Assembly: GCA_036271855.1 (NCBI GenBank)
Contig: DATAZV010000451.1
Coordinates: forward strand, 1-18,818
Reading direction: 5' to 3'
Source of the DNA: JAQGMJ01 sp036271855
Lineage (GTDB): Bacteria > Pseudomonadota > Gammaproteobacteria > Burkholderiales > JAEUOS01
DNA length: 18,818 bases
In this document: in pieces, positions 1-7,365 of the stretch
Layout: every line of letters starts with the position of its first letter
Position numbering within the stretch: the first letter of the stretch is position 1
Program-made: the position numbers and the translations under genes
Notes under the pieces: generated by a model
What the model was told of the DNA's origin: nothing
Seen by the model: only the letters and a program-made list of their open reading frames with translations
The model's database searches: none

Positions 1-108
1 GATCACCAGGTCCACGCCCTCGGCGGCCAGCGCCATCGCGCAGCCGCGGCCCAGGCCCTTGCTGGCGGCGCACACCAGTGCGGTCTTGTCCTTGATGCCC
101 ATGTCCAT
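1..108 (-). CDS. Short-chain dehydrogenase/reductase (SDR), N-terminal fragment cut by window edge
   Basis: Only the first 36 codons are present; the gene runs off the left edge. The peptide begins MDMGIKDKTALVCAASKGLG and continues RGCAMALAAEGVDLVI. This is the first beta strand and the glycine-rich NAD(P)-binding turn of a classical SDR, in the variant form A-S-K-G-L-G instead of T-G-x-x-x-G-x-G. SDRs are cytoplasmic NAD(P)-dependent oxidoreductases; the substrate cannot be told from this fragment. The start at 108 is chosen because AGGAG lies nine bases upstream on the minus strand; a second ATG in frame at 102 is possible. It lies 33 bases downstream of the EamA permease gene on the same strand, so the two are probably co-transcribed. 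Confidence 0.8.
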   Translation of the reverse strand, partial: MDMGIKDKTALVCAASKGLGRGCAMALAAEGVDLVI

Positions 109-141
109 GTTGCATAACTCCTATGTCAGATTTGTACGCCG

Positions 142-1062
142 TCAGGCGCTTCTGGGTTTTTGAGAAACGAACCATACACCAACCAGCACCAGCAGCATGC
201 CGGCGAACTGCGAAGCCGAAACCGTCTCGTTCAGCACCACCATGCCCAGCAGCACGGTGGCCAGCGGCCCCATCGAACCGAGGATGCCGACGTGCGCCGG
301 GCCGATGCGCCGGTTCGCCTCCGACACCATGAACACCGGCAGCGCGGTGCAGAACACCGCCATGCCGGCGCCGTAGGCGTAGACCTGCCAGGGCAGGTCC
401 AGCGCGGAGAGCGGATGGACGATCAGGAAGTGGACGATGACGGCGATGCATGAAACCGTCATCGCGTAGGCGGTAAAAGGCACCGAGCCGATGCGCGCGA
501 TCAGCTTGTTGCTGAAGATCAGATACAGGGCGTAGCACACCGCGCTGGTGAACGACAGCAGGCTGCCCAGGGTGGTTTCGGCGACGCTGCCGCTCAACTG
601 CACGTCGTGCAGCAGGCACAGCGCGATGCCGGCATAGCAGGCCAGCATCGCCGCCACTTCACGTCCGATGATGCGCCGTGAAAAGAACAGCGCCATCACG
701 ATCAGGGTGATGGTGGGATTGAGAAACAGGATCAGCCGGGCGAGGGCCGCCGAGATGTATTGCAGGGCGACGAAATCGACGTAGCTGGCGAAGTAATAGC
801 CGAGCAGGCCCAGGCCGATGATCGCGGCAATGTCGCGCCGGCTCAAAGGCACCGGCGGGGTCTGCCGGCTTTTTTGCGCCCAGATGCCGGCAGCGATGAA
901 AAACGGCAGCGAGAACACCATGCGCAAGGCGAGAAAGGTGATCGGATCGACGTGATAGGCGTAAGCCAGCTTGATCAGGATCGAGCGGGTGGAAAACAGG
1001 ATGGAGCCGGCGCCGGCGAGAAACAGGCCGAGCGGGCGAAACCAGCGGGATTCGGCGGACAT
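142..1062 (-). CDS. EamA/DMT-family inner-membrane permease
   Basis: This is a 306-residue, strongly hydrophobic protein with about ten predicted membrane segments. It has the two-fold EamA repeat of drug/metabolite transporters: a first half around RMVFSLPFFIAAGIW and a second half ending in LGMVVLNETVSASQFAGMLL. The E-x-x-x-x-x-Q-x-x-G pattern near the C-terminus is typical of the family. Such proteins export amino acids or other metabolites; the substrate cannot be assigned. The open frame extends upstream to 1251, but that extra stretch is soluble, lacks family features and runs under the divergent cupin gene. The start at 1062 (MSAESRWFRPLGLFL) begins just before the first membrane helix. 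Its ribosome-binding site is weak. It is followed 33 bases later by an SDR gene, suggesting an operon. Confidence 0.88.
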   Translation of the reverse strand: MSAESRWFRPLGLFLAGAGSILFSTRSILIKLAYAYHVDPITFLALRMVFSLPFFIAAGIWAQKSRQTPPVPLSRRDIAAIIGLGLLGYYFASYVDFVALQYISAALARLILFLNPTITLIVMALFFSRRIIGREVAAMLACYAGIALCLLHDVQLSGSVAETTLGSLLSFTSAVCYALYLIFSNKLIARIGSVPFTAYAMTVSCIAVIVHFLIVHPLSALDLPWQVYAYGAGMAVFCTALPVFMVSEANRRIGPAHVGILGSMGPLATVLLGMVVLNETVSASQFAGMLLVLVGVWFVSQKPRSA

Positions 1063-1237
1063 GAAGCGAAAGGATTGCCCGTGCTGCTGCGGAGGGAGCG
1101 CGAATATAGCAAACTTGCCCCGCGAGCGCCGCTTATCCGAAATGTGCAGGCCTGTCGCGTGCGCAGTAAGATGCTTGCCGATGCCGCCCGGGTTGCCACC
1201 GTGGCCGGCCGCGCCAACGACTATTACGGAGACTCCC

Positions 1238-1609
1238 ATGGCCCTGAACACCCCGGACTGGATTGAAGAGCGCGCCCTGGCGCCGCTGTCCTCGCGCTAC
1301 GTGCCGATCGACTCCCTGCCCTGGAAGGCCACGCCGTTTCCCGGCATCGAGATGAAGATCCTGATGGAAGACAAGGAGACCGGCCTGATGACCACCCTCA
1401 CGCGCATGGCGCCGGGGGCGGTGCTGCCGCTGCACCGGCATACCGAGGTCGAGCAGTCCTACGTGATCGAAGGCCGGCTGGTGGACGACGAAGGCGAGGT
1501 CAGGGCCGGCGGCTACGTCTGGCGACCCAGCGGCAACACCCACACGGCGCATGCGCCCGAGGGGGCGCTGATCCTGGGCATGTTTTTGAAGCCGAACCGC
1601 TTCCTGTGA
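1238..1609 (+). CDS. Small single-domain cupin protein
   Basis: A 123-residue protein with both cupin motifs. Motif 1 is G-A-V-L-P-L-H-R-H-T-E-V-E-Q with a G seven residues after the last E-like position (pattern G-x5-H-x-H-x3-E-x6-G). Motif 2 is GGYVWRPSGNTHTAH (G-x5-P-x-G-x2-H). The two histidines of motif 1, the glutamate and the later histidine would bind one metal ion in a beta barrel. It resembles ChrR-like or dioxygenase-like cupins, but the substrate is unknown. The frame is open upstream to 971, but GGAGA five bases before the ATG at 1238 and the start of similarity favour the short form. It is divergent from the EamA gene; the 175-base gap must hold both promoters, but I see no convincing hexamer pair there. 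Confidence 0.85.
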   Translation: MALNTPDWIEERALAPLSSRYVPIDSLPWKATPFPGIEMKILMEDKETGLMTTLTRMAPGAVLPLHRHTEVEQSYVIEGRLVDDEGEVRAGGYVWRPSGNTHTAHAPEGALILGMFLKPNRFL

Positions 1610-1632
1610 CGGCAGCGGCGATGGCCGGATGA

Positions 1633-1638
1633 TAAAAT
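1633..1638 (+). promoter_or_regulatory. Possible -10 box upstream of yebC (TAAAAT)
   Basis: A TAAAAT hexamer lies in the cupin-yebC gap, inside GATAAAATTGCG. Similar A-rich boxes precede hemF, nadD and the ABC binding-protein gene in this window. No good -35 hexamer is found at 16-18 bases upstream, so this is weak. Confidence 0.3.
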
Positions 1639-1719
1639 TGCGTATTTCGATTCAAAGGCACCGCAATACGCGGTTCCTTGCCGCGCAAGAGCGGGCGACA
1701 AGAGAGCAGAGAGAGCAAC

Positions 1720-2445
1720 ATGGCCGGTCATTCCAAATGGGCAAACATCCAGCACCGCAAGGGGCGCCAGGATGCCAAGCGGGGCAAGATTTTCACCCGC
1801 CTGATCAAGGAAATCACGGTGGCGGCGCGCATGGGCGGCAGCGACCCTGCGATGAACCCGCGCCTGCGCCTGGCGATGGAAAAGGCCTCCGAGAACAACC
1901 TGCCGAAAGACACGGTGGATCGCGCCACCAAGCGCGGCGCCGGTGAGCTCGAAGGCGCGCACTACGAGGAAATCCGCTACGAGGGCTACGGCATCGCCGG
2001 CGCCGCGGTGATCGTCGATACCATGACCGACAACCGCATCCGCACCGTGGCCGAAGTGCGCCACGCCTTTTCCAAGTACGGCGGCAACATGGGCACCGAA
2101 GGCTCGGTGGCCTTCATGTTCAAGCATTGCGGGCAGTTCATCTTCGCCCCGGGCGCGAGCGAGGAAAAGATCATGGAAGCGGCGATCGAAGCCGGCGCCG
2201 AGGACGTGGTGACCGACGAAGACGGATCGATCGAGGTGATCAGCGCGCCGCATGACTTCGACGCGGTGAAAAAAGGCCTGGTGGCCGCCGGCCTGAAAGC
2301 CGAAGTCGCCGAAGTGACGATGAAGCCGCTCAACGCCACCGAGCTTTCCGCCGACGACTCGGTGAAAATGCAAAAGCTGCTGGACGTGCTCGAAGACCTC
2401 GACGACGTGCAGGACGTGTTCACCACCGCCGTGCTGACGGAGTAG
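1720..2445 (+). CDS. yebC: YebC/PmpR family protein (TACO1 family)
   Basis: A 241-residue protein of normal family length, beginning with the diagnostic MAGHSKWANIQHRKGRQDAK. Other family landmarks are the TVAARMGG segment, NMGTEGSVAFMF in the middle and the acidic C-terminus with DDVQDVFTTA. The family was long annotated as a DNA-binding transcriptional regulator. More recent work links YebC proteins to relief of ribosome stalling at proline-rich stretches, like mitochondrial TACO1. The ATG at 1720 is chosen over an in-frame ATG at 1678 because family members start with MAGHSKW; a GAGAG-rich stretch just upstream can act as the ribosome-binding site. It sits directly before purD, with a 105-base gap containing a short GC hairpin. 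In other betaproteobacteria the same two genes are often neighbours. Confidence 0.97.
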   Translation: MAGHSKWANIQHRKGRQDAKRGKIFTRLIKEITVAARMGGSDPAMNPRLRLAMEKASENNLPKDTVDRATKRGAGELEGAHYEEIRYEGYGIAGAAVIVDTMTDNRIRTVAEVRHAFSKYGGNMGTEGSVAFMFKHCGQFIFAPGASEEKIMEAAIEAGAEDVVTDEDGSIEVISAPHDFDAVKKGLVAAGLKAEVAEVTMKPLNATELSADDSVKMQKLLDVLEDLDDVQDVFTTAVLTE

Positions 2446-2456
2446 AGAATGACGAT

Positions 2457-2474
2457 CAAGGGGCTTGCCCCTTG
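2457..2474 (+). other. Short hairpin between yebC and purD
   Basis: CAAGGGG and CCCCTTG form a perfect 7-bp stem around the tetraloop CTTG, 12 bases after the yebC stop codon. No T-run follows directly (the next T-rich stretch is about 35 bases on), so it is not a standard intrinsic terminator. It could be a 3'-end stabiliser or a weak pause site. Confidence 0.3.
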
Positions 2475-2550
2475 GCAATCCCCGATTCCAGAGACGAGCA
2501 GGCATGGTCTTTTCCATTTTTAGATTACTTATTCCGAATCTCTCAAGACA

Positions 2551-3837
2551 ATGAAATTACTGGTAGTGGGTTCCGGCGGCCGTGAACACGCGCTGGCCTG
2601 GAAGCTGGCGCAATCACCGCGCGTGCAAATGGTCTATGTCGCGCCGGGCAACGGCGGCACCGTGCTGGAGCCGAATCTCGAGAATCTGGACATCACCGAT
2701 CTGGCCGAACTGGCCGATTTCGCCCAAAAGGAACACATTGCCTTCACCGTGGTCGGGCCGGAAGTGCCGCTGGCCGCCGGCATCGTCGATGTATTTCGCG
2801 CCCGTGGCCTGAAAATTTTCGGGCCGACCAAGGCCGCCGCGCAGCTCGAAAGCTCCAAGGATTTCGCCAAGAGCTTCATGGTGCGCCACGGCATCCCCAC
2901 CGCCGAGCACCAGACCTTCGCCGATGCGCCCGCGGCGCATGCCTACATCGCCGCCAAGGGCGCGCCCATCGTCATCAAGGCCGACGGCCTGGCCGCCGGC
3001 AAGGGCGTAGTCGTGGCCATGACGCTCGACGAAGCGCATGCCGCCGTCGACATGATGCTGCTCGACAACAAGATGGGTGATGCGGGTGCCCGCGTGGTGG
3101 TGGAAGAGTTCCTCGCCGGCGAGGAGGCCAGCTTCATCGTCATGGTCGACGGCCACAACGTGCTGCCGCTGGCCACCAGTCAGGACCACAAGCGCCTGCA
3201 GGACGGCGACCAGGGGCCGAACACCGGCGGCATGGGCGCCTATTCCCCGGCGCCGGTGGTGACGCCGGAAATCCATGCCGAGGTGATGCGCCACATCATC
3301 ATGCCGACAGTGCAGGGCATGGCAGCAGACGGCATCCCGTTCAGCGGCTTTTTGTACGCCGGCCTGATGATCGATGCCAACGGCCACGCCAAGACGCTCG
3401 AATTCAACTGCCGCATGGGCGACCCCGAAACCCAGCCGATCATGGCGCGGGTCAAAAGCGACCTGGTCGAAGTGTTCGAGCATGCGGTGGCCGGCACTCT
3501 CGACAAGGTGGAAATCGAGTGGGACCGGCGCGCCGCGCTGGGCGTGGTGATGGCGGCGCACAACTATCCCGAGACGCCGCGCAAGGGCGACGTCATCAGC
3601 GGCCTGCCCAAGCCGGGCGCCGCCGAGGACGCCTTTGTGTTCCATGCCGGCACGGTGGCCGACGGCGAACTGACCCGGACCGCCGGTGGCCGCGTGCTCT
3701 GCGCCACCGCCCTGGGCGACAGCGTCAAGCTGGCGCAAAAGCGCGCCTACGAGCTGGTCGAAGGGATTTATTTCGACGGCATGCAGTACCGCCGCGACAT
3801 CGGCCATCGCGCCATCGGCGTCAAGCGCGCCGGCTAG
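2551..3837 (+). CDS. purD: Phosphoribosylamine-glycine ligase (GARS)
   Basis: A 428-residue ATP-grasp enzyme catalysing the second step of de novo purine synthesis: 5-phosphoribosylamine + glycine + ATP to glycinamide ribonucleotide. The N-terminus MKLLVVGSGGREHALAW is the family's opening Rossmann-like loop. GPTKAAAQLESSKDF (about 91-105) starts the ATP-grasp domain. VIKADGLAAGKGV (about 141-153) is the ATP-binding loop. QDHKRLQDGDQGPNTGGMG (about 211-229) and the signature RMGDPETQ (288-295) complete the active site. Length matches the usual 420-430. The ATG at 2551 lacks a clear Shine-Dalgarno sequence but gives the exact family N-terminus. The next gene begins 25 bases downstream, so it is probably co-transcribed with purD. 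Confidence 0.98.
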   Translation: MKLLVVGSGGREHALAWKLAQSPRVQMVYVAPGNGGTVLEPNLENLDITDLAELADFAQKEHIAFTVVGPEVPLAAGIVDVFRARGLKIFGPTKAAAQLESSKDFAKSFMVRHGIPTAEHQTFADAPAAHAYIAAKGAPIVIKADGLAAGKGVVVAMTLDEAHAAVDMMLLDNKMGDAGARVVVEEFLAGEEASFIVMVDGHNVLPLATSQDHKRLQDGDQGPNTGGMGAYSPAPVVTPEIHAEVMRHIIMPTVQGMAADGIPFSGFLYAGLMIDANGHAKTLEFNCRMGDPETQPIMARVKSDLVEVFEHAVAGTLDKVEIEWDRRAALGVVMAAHNYPETPRKGDVISGLPKPGAAEDAFVFHAGTVADGELTRTAGGRVLCATALGDSVKLAQKRAYELVEGIYFDGMQYRRDIGHRAIGVKRAG

Positions 3838-3862
3838 CTGCGCAGCCGCCGCGGCCCTTCCT

Positions 3863-5452
3863 GTGAGCGTTCCGGACCTTATTGCCCAGGCCTACGCCGC
3901 GCACGACGCCGGCAATTCCCCGCAGGCCCTGCGCCTGCTCGATGAAGCTTTGCGCGCCGGGCCCGATCACGCGGACTTGTTGTTTGCCCGCGGCAACGTG
4001 CGGCGCGAGTCGGGCGATGCGGCTGGCGCCGAAACCGATTTCCGCGCGGTGCTGGCGGCGCGGCCGGCCCATGTAAAGGCCCAGAACAATCTAGGCGCGA
4101 TCCTGCTGGCGCGCGGCGAACTGCCGGCGGCGCAGGCGCATTTCGAAGCGGCCCTGCAAGCCGATGCGCAATTCGCGGATGCCGCCTTCAACCTGGGCGT
4201 GGCGCTGCACCGGCAACAGCGCCAGGCCGAGGCCTTGCCCTGGTTCGAGAACGCCGCCGCCTGGCGCGCGGGTTTCGCCGCGGCCGAGTTGCACCTGGGC
4301 CGCGCACGGGCCGATCTCGGCCGCCTGGAGGAGGGCGCGGCGGCGATGCGCCGGGCGATTGCCGCCGACCCAGCCGATGCGGGACCCTACAACGACCTCG
4401 CCCTGTTGCTGACCCAGATGAACCGGGTCGACGAAGCCATTGCCGCGCACCGCGAGGCGCTGGCCCGCAGGCCGGACGACGACGAATTCAAAACCAACTT
4501 TTCCTTGAGCCTGATGCAGAGCGCCGACCTGGCGCAGGCCTGGGATTTGTACGAGCATCGCTGGCACGCCGACGGCCGCCTGCGCGAAGCCTATCGCTAC
4601 GATCCGGCCGCCGAATGGCATGGCGGGTCACTCGCGGGGAAGCGCCTGCGCGTCTGGTGGGAGCAGGGCCTGGGCGACACCTTGTGTTTCGTGCGCTACC
4701 TGCCCCTGCTGGCCGAACGCTACACCCCGGCGGCGATTTCGCTGGAGTGCCAGCCCGGCATGGGGCGCCTGTTGCGCAACAGCCTGCCCGGAGTCGAAGT
4801 CATCGAGCAGGGCGAGGCGGGCAGCGCCTTCGACCTGCAGGTGCCGCTGATGAGCCTGCCGCAGCGTTGCGGCATTCTCGCAAATGCATTGCCGGAGCCG
4901 CCGCTGGCCTTCAGTCCTAGTCCCGAAGCGCTGGCACGCTGGCGCGCAAAGGTGGAGGCGCTGGATGCGCCGCGCGTCGGTGTGGTCTGGGCCAGCGGCG
5001 TATGGGCCACCGGCGTGCTGCCCCTGCGGCGCCAGCGCACCGTGGTGCCGGAGATATTCGAGCGCCTGCTGCAGGTGCCGGCGTTGTCGTTCATCAGCCT
5101 GCAAAAGGGCGCCGGCGCGGCTGATGCGCAGCGCTGGCGCGGCCGGCCCAATTTTTTCGACTGGACCGACGAGATCAGCGATTTCGACGATACCGCCGCC
5201 CTGATGTCCTGCCTGGACCTGATCATCACCGCCGACACTTCGGTGACGCATCTCGCCGGCGCGCTGGGCCAGCCGACCTGGGTGCTGCTGCGCTACGAGG
5301 GCGGCAACCTGTGGGCGGCGGGGGCCGAGCGTACGCCCTGGTACCCGCGCATGCGGGTGTTCCGCCAGGCGCGCCAGGCCGATTGGGACGGGCCGGTGGA
5401 CCGGGCCGTGACGGCCCTGCGTGAATTCGCCGCGGCCGGGGGCGGCGCTTGA
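3863..5452 (+). CDS. TPR-repeat protein with glycosyltransferase-like (GT9/GT41-like) C-terminal domain
   Basis: A 529-residue protein. Residues 1 to about 235 are tetratricopeptide repeats, with typical A-x-x-x-x-G/N-x-G patterns such as NNLGAILLARGELPAAQAHF and FNLGVALHRQQRQAEALPWF. From about 259 a glycosyltransferase-like fold follows: GKRLRVWWEQGLGDTLCFVR, then DTAALMSCLDLIITADTSVT followed by HLAGALGQPTWVLL (443-476), and a final TPWYPRMRVFRQ. This arrangement is common in proteobacterial TPR/glycosyltransferase proteins of unknown acceptor. The frame is open back into purD (to 3686), but that part is a shadow. The GTG at 3863 is the best start, though it has no obvious ribosome-binding site. 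It lies 25 bases after purD and overlaps the next gene by four bases, suggesting one transcript. Confidence 0.82.
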   Translation: MSVPDLIAQAYAAHDAGNSPQALRLLDEALRAGPDHADLLFARGNVRRESGDAAGAETDFRAVLAARPAHVKAQNNLGAILLARGELPAAQAHFEAALQADAQFADAAFNLGVALHRQQRQAEALPWFENAAAWRAGFAAAELHLGRARADLGRLEEGAAAMRRAIAADPADAGPYNDLALLLTQMNRVDEAIAAHREALARRPDDDEFKTNFSLSLMQSADLAQAWDLYEHRWHADGRLREAYRYDPAAEWHGGSLAGKRLRVWWEQGLGDTLCFVRYLPLLAERYTPAAISLECQPGMGRLLRNSLPGVEVIEQGEAGSAFDLQVPLMSLPQRCGILANALPEPPLAFSPSPEALARWRAKVEALDAPRVGVVWASGVWATGVLPLRRQRTVVPEIFERLLQVPALSFISLQKGAGAADAQRWRGRPNFFDWTDEISDFDDTAALMSCLDLIITADTSVTHLAGALGQPTWVLLRYEGGNLWAAGAERTPWYPRMRVFRQARQADWDGPVDRAVTALREFAAAGGGA

Positions 5453-6330
5453 GCACCGGCATCGCGCGCGGGGTCTGGGCTTCGGTCATCTCCTCTTTCG
5501 GCTTTGCCACCATGGACGCCGCCACCCGCGCCCTGGTGCAGACCATGCATCCCTCAGTCGCGCTGGTGTTGCGCACCGTGTTCCTGCTCGCCGGCACCTT
5601 CGCCTGGGTGCTGCTGGCGCGGCGCAGCGGCGTCTTCGCCACCCGCGCGGTGCGCGGCACCGTCCTGCGCTCGATTGCCTTTGGCCTCACCAGCCTGCTG
5701 ATCGTGGTGTCCTTCAAATACATCAGCCTGGCCGAAACCATGGCGATCTACTTTCTCAACCCGGTGCTGGCGGTGCCGCTGGCCGCATTCCTGCTGCGCG
5801 AGCCCGTCGGGCGCTGGGCGGTGCCGGCGGCCGCACTGGGTTTTACCGGCGTGCTGTTCGTCATCCAACCCAGCGTCGGCAGCGTCAAATGGGCCTACCT
5901 GATTCCGCTGGCGGCGGCCTTCTCCGGCGCCTTCCACGACGTCATGTCGCGCAAGCTCAAGGGCCAGAGCGCGCCCCTGACCCTGATGATCTACGGCATG
6001 GTGGCGGCGCTGTTCTGGGGCCTGCTCACCGCCGACTGGAGCCGCTTCGCCTGGCCGGTCGGGCGCGAATGGCTGTTTGTATTTCTGGCTGCCAGCGCCG
6101 GCTTTGTCGCCAACCTGCTGGTCATCGTCTCCTTCCAGTTGGTACCGGCCAGCCTGGGGGCGCCGCTGCGCTACCTGATCCTCGCCTGGGCGGCGGTGAT
6201 CGGCTACGTGGTGTGGAACCAATTGCCCAATTTTTGGGCGTGGATCGGCATCGCGCTGATCCTCGGCGCCGGCTTTCTGGCCATTCTTTCGTCGCTGCGG
6301 CCCCTGGCCGTGGCCGGCGAAGCGGCTTAG
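5449..6330 (+). CDS. EamA/DMT-family permease, translationally coupled to the TPR gene
   Basis: A 293-residue membrane protein with about ten hydrophobic segments and the duplicated EamA fold. Landmarks are FKYISLAETMAIYFLNPVLA, ending the first half, with LLREPVGRWAVPAAALGFTG after it, and LVPASLGAPLRYLILAWAAV in the second half. It presumably exports a small metabolite across the inner membrane; the substrate is unknown. The likely start is TTG at 5449, whose last bases form the TGA stop of the TPR gene (TTGA overlap). The next in-frame Met is about 20 residues on, inside the first helix, so it would truncate the protein. It is a paralogue of the minus-strand permease at 142-1062, but the two differ clearly in sequence. 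Confidence 0.88.
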   Translation: MSTGIARGVWASVISSFGFATMDAATRALVQTMHPSVALVLRTVFLLAGTFAWVLLARRSGVFATRAVRGTVLRSIAFGLTSLLIVVSFKYISLAETMAIYFLNPVLAVPLAAFLLREPVGRWAVPAAALGFTGVLFVIQPSVGSVKWAYLIPLAAAFSGAFHDVMSRKLKGQSAPLTLMIYGMVAALFWGLLTADWSRFAWPVGREWLFVFLAASAGFVANLLVIVSFQLVPASLGAPLRYLILAWAAVIGYVVWNQLPNFWAWIGIALILGAGFLAILSSLRPLAVAGEAA

Positions 6331-6350
6331 CGCATCGGTGCGCGAAAGGC

Positions 6351-6380
6351 TTGACGGAACCGCCTTGGGCCAGCTATTGT
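6351..6380 (+). promoter_or_regulatory. Candidate sigma-70 promoter for the YdcF-family gene
   Basis: TTGACG (6351-6356, five of six matches to the -35 consensus) and TATTGT (6375-6380, four of six to the -10 consensus) are separated by 18 bases. It lies just after the permease stop and about 170 bases before the YdcF gene, in a stretch visibly richer in A and T than the flanking genes. Confidence 0.45.
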
Positions 6381-6392
6381 CTTAGCTATTGT
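6372..6392 (+). repeat. Short direct repeat overlapping the -10 region
   Basis: AGCTATTGT occurs at 6372-6380 and again at 6384-6392, a 12-base period. The first copy contains the candidate -10 hexamer. It could be a regulator site or chance. Confidence 0.4.
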
Positions 6393-6549
6393 TGCGGTGC
6401 AGTGTCGGTTCAATATGCATCGGGCAATAGTGCCATAGTGGTTAGAGATCGTCCCAAAAAAGCCGTTTATTCAGTATCAAGCAGGCCCTAAGTCCCTCAA
6501 TTTATTCACGTTTGAAGTGAAGCTGCCATCACTCCATACAAGGTCCAAC

Positions 6550-7308
6550 ATGTCGTGCGCCAAGCCCCGGCGATGGGCCGGCATGTTTGACTGGCTCGCA
6601 CCGGCTGCCCTCGCAGGCGCCCGGCGCAAAAACAGGGTGCCGGCCAGTCTGCGCACCCGGATGCGGGCACGGGCTGCCGAGCGCTCACGCTTCCTGCGCC
6701 GCATGGCAATGGCTACCTTGGCGGTCATGGCCCTGCTGGGGTGGAGCGGCTATTCCTTTTTTCTCGACGCCGGCAATTATCTCGAAGGGCCGGCACGGGC
6801 GCCGGTGCCTGCCGACCTGATCGTTTCGCTAGGCGGCGACGGCGGCCAGCGGGTGCAGAAGGCGGCAGAGCTGTTCCGCGCCGGCTTTGGGCCGCATGTG
6901 CTGCTCACCGGCGTGGAAGAACTGGATGGCGGGATTCATACCGAATTTCGCGTCCGGATATTGCGTGGGGACGGCGTGCCGGCCAAGGCCCTGCTGTTCG
7001 ACTCCACCGCATCCAACAGCTGGGAGGAGGCGATCCATACCCTCGGCCTGATGCGTGAGCGCGGCTGGGACCGTGTGCTGGTGGTGAGCGACCCGCCGCA
7101 TCTGCGGCGCCTGCAATGGACCTGGGACAAGGTGTTCGAAGGCAGCGGCAAGAAATTCGTGCTGGTCGCCTCGAACCTGCAGAACTGGGACGCCGATGCC
7201 TGGTGGCGCGAACACGGCTCGGCCGATTTCGTCGCCCGCGAATATCTCAAGCTGGCCTATTACATCGCCACCAAGAAGAACGTCGAGAAGAAGGTCGGGC
7301 CGACCTGA
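6550..7308 (+). CDS. YdcF/SanA/ElyC family (DUF218) membrane-anchored protein
   Basis: A 252-residue protein. After a basic N-terminus there is one membrane segment (about AMATLAVMALLGWSGYSFF), then a DUF218 domain. Its hallmarks are DLIVSLGGDGGQRVQKAAEL, HVLLTGVEE, STASNSWEEA and VLVVSDPPHLRRL. Family members (SanA, ElyC) sit at the inner membrane and affect envelope or peptidoglycan synthesis; YdcF has been reported to bind S-adenosylmethionine. No biochemical role is certain. A GTG at 6517 would add 11 residues. The ATG at 6550 is preferred because AAGG lies six bases upstream, while the GTG has no ribosome-binding site. The C-terminus is lysine-rich. Whether it shares a transcript with hemF is unclear, since hemF has its own -10 box. 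Confidence 0.82.
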   Translation: MSCAKPRRWAGMFDWLAPAALAGARRKNRVPASLRTRMRARAAERSRFLRRMAMATLAVMALLGWSGYSFFLDAGNYLEGPARAPVPADLIVSLGGDGGQRVQKAAELFRAGFGPHVLLTGVEELDGGIHTEFRVRILRGDGVPAKALLFDSTASNSWEEAIHTLGLMRERGWDRVLVVSDPPHLRRLQWTWDKVFEGSGKKFVLVASNLQNWDADAWWREHGSADFVAREYLKLAYYIATKKNVEKKVGPT

Positions 7309-7331
7309 GGCCCGGGTGTGCCGGAGCGCAG

Positions 7332-7359
7332 GTGAAGCGCTGCAGCGGGCCTTTATAAT
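7332..7359 (+). promoter_or_regulatory. hemF promoter with consensus -10 box; probable leaderless start
   Basis: TATAAT at 7354-7359 is a perfect -10 hexamer. The best -35 is GTGAAG (7332-7337, three of six) at 16 bases, so the -35 is weak. Transcription would start six to seven bases after the -10 box, at the GTG of hemF (7366), and there is no Shine-Dalgarno sequence. This indicates a leaderless or nearly leaderless mRNA. Confidence 0.55.
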
Positions 7360-7365
7360 GCGGCC

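Noticed and set aside
2457..2474. Intrinsic terminator after yebC
   Set aside because: The stem is good, but no T-run follows within the needed distance, so it is kept only as a hairpin.
2614..3807. Minus-strand open frame of 397 codons opposite purD
   Set aside because: Shadow of a strongly conserved enzyme; no family features.
6410..6480. tRNA-like fragment (GTGGTTAGAG) as a possible attachment site
   Set aside because: No cloverleaf, T-loop or matching second copy is found in the window.
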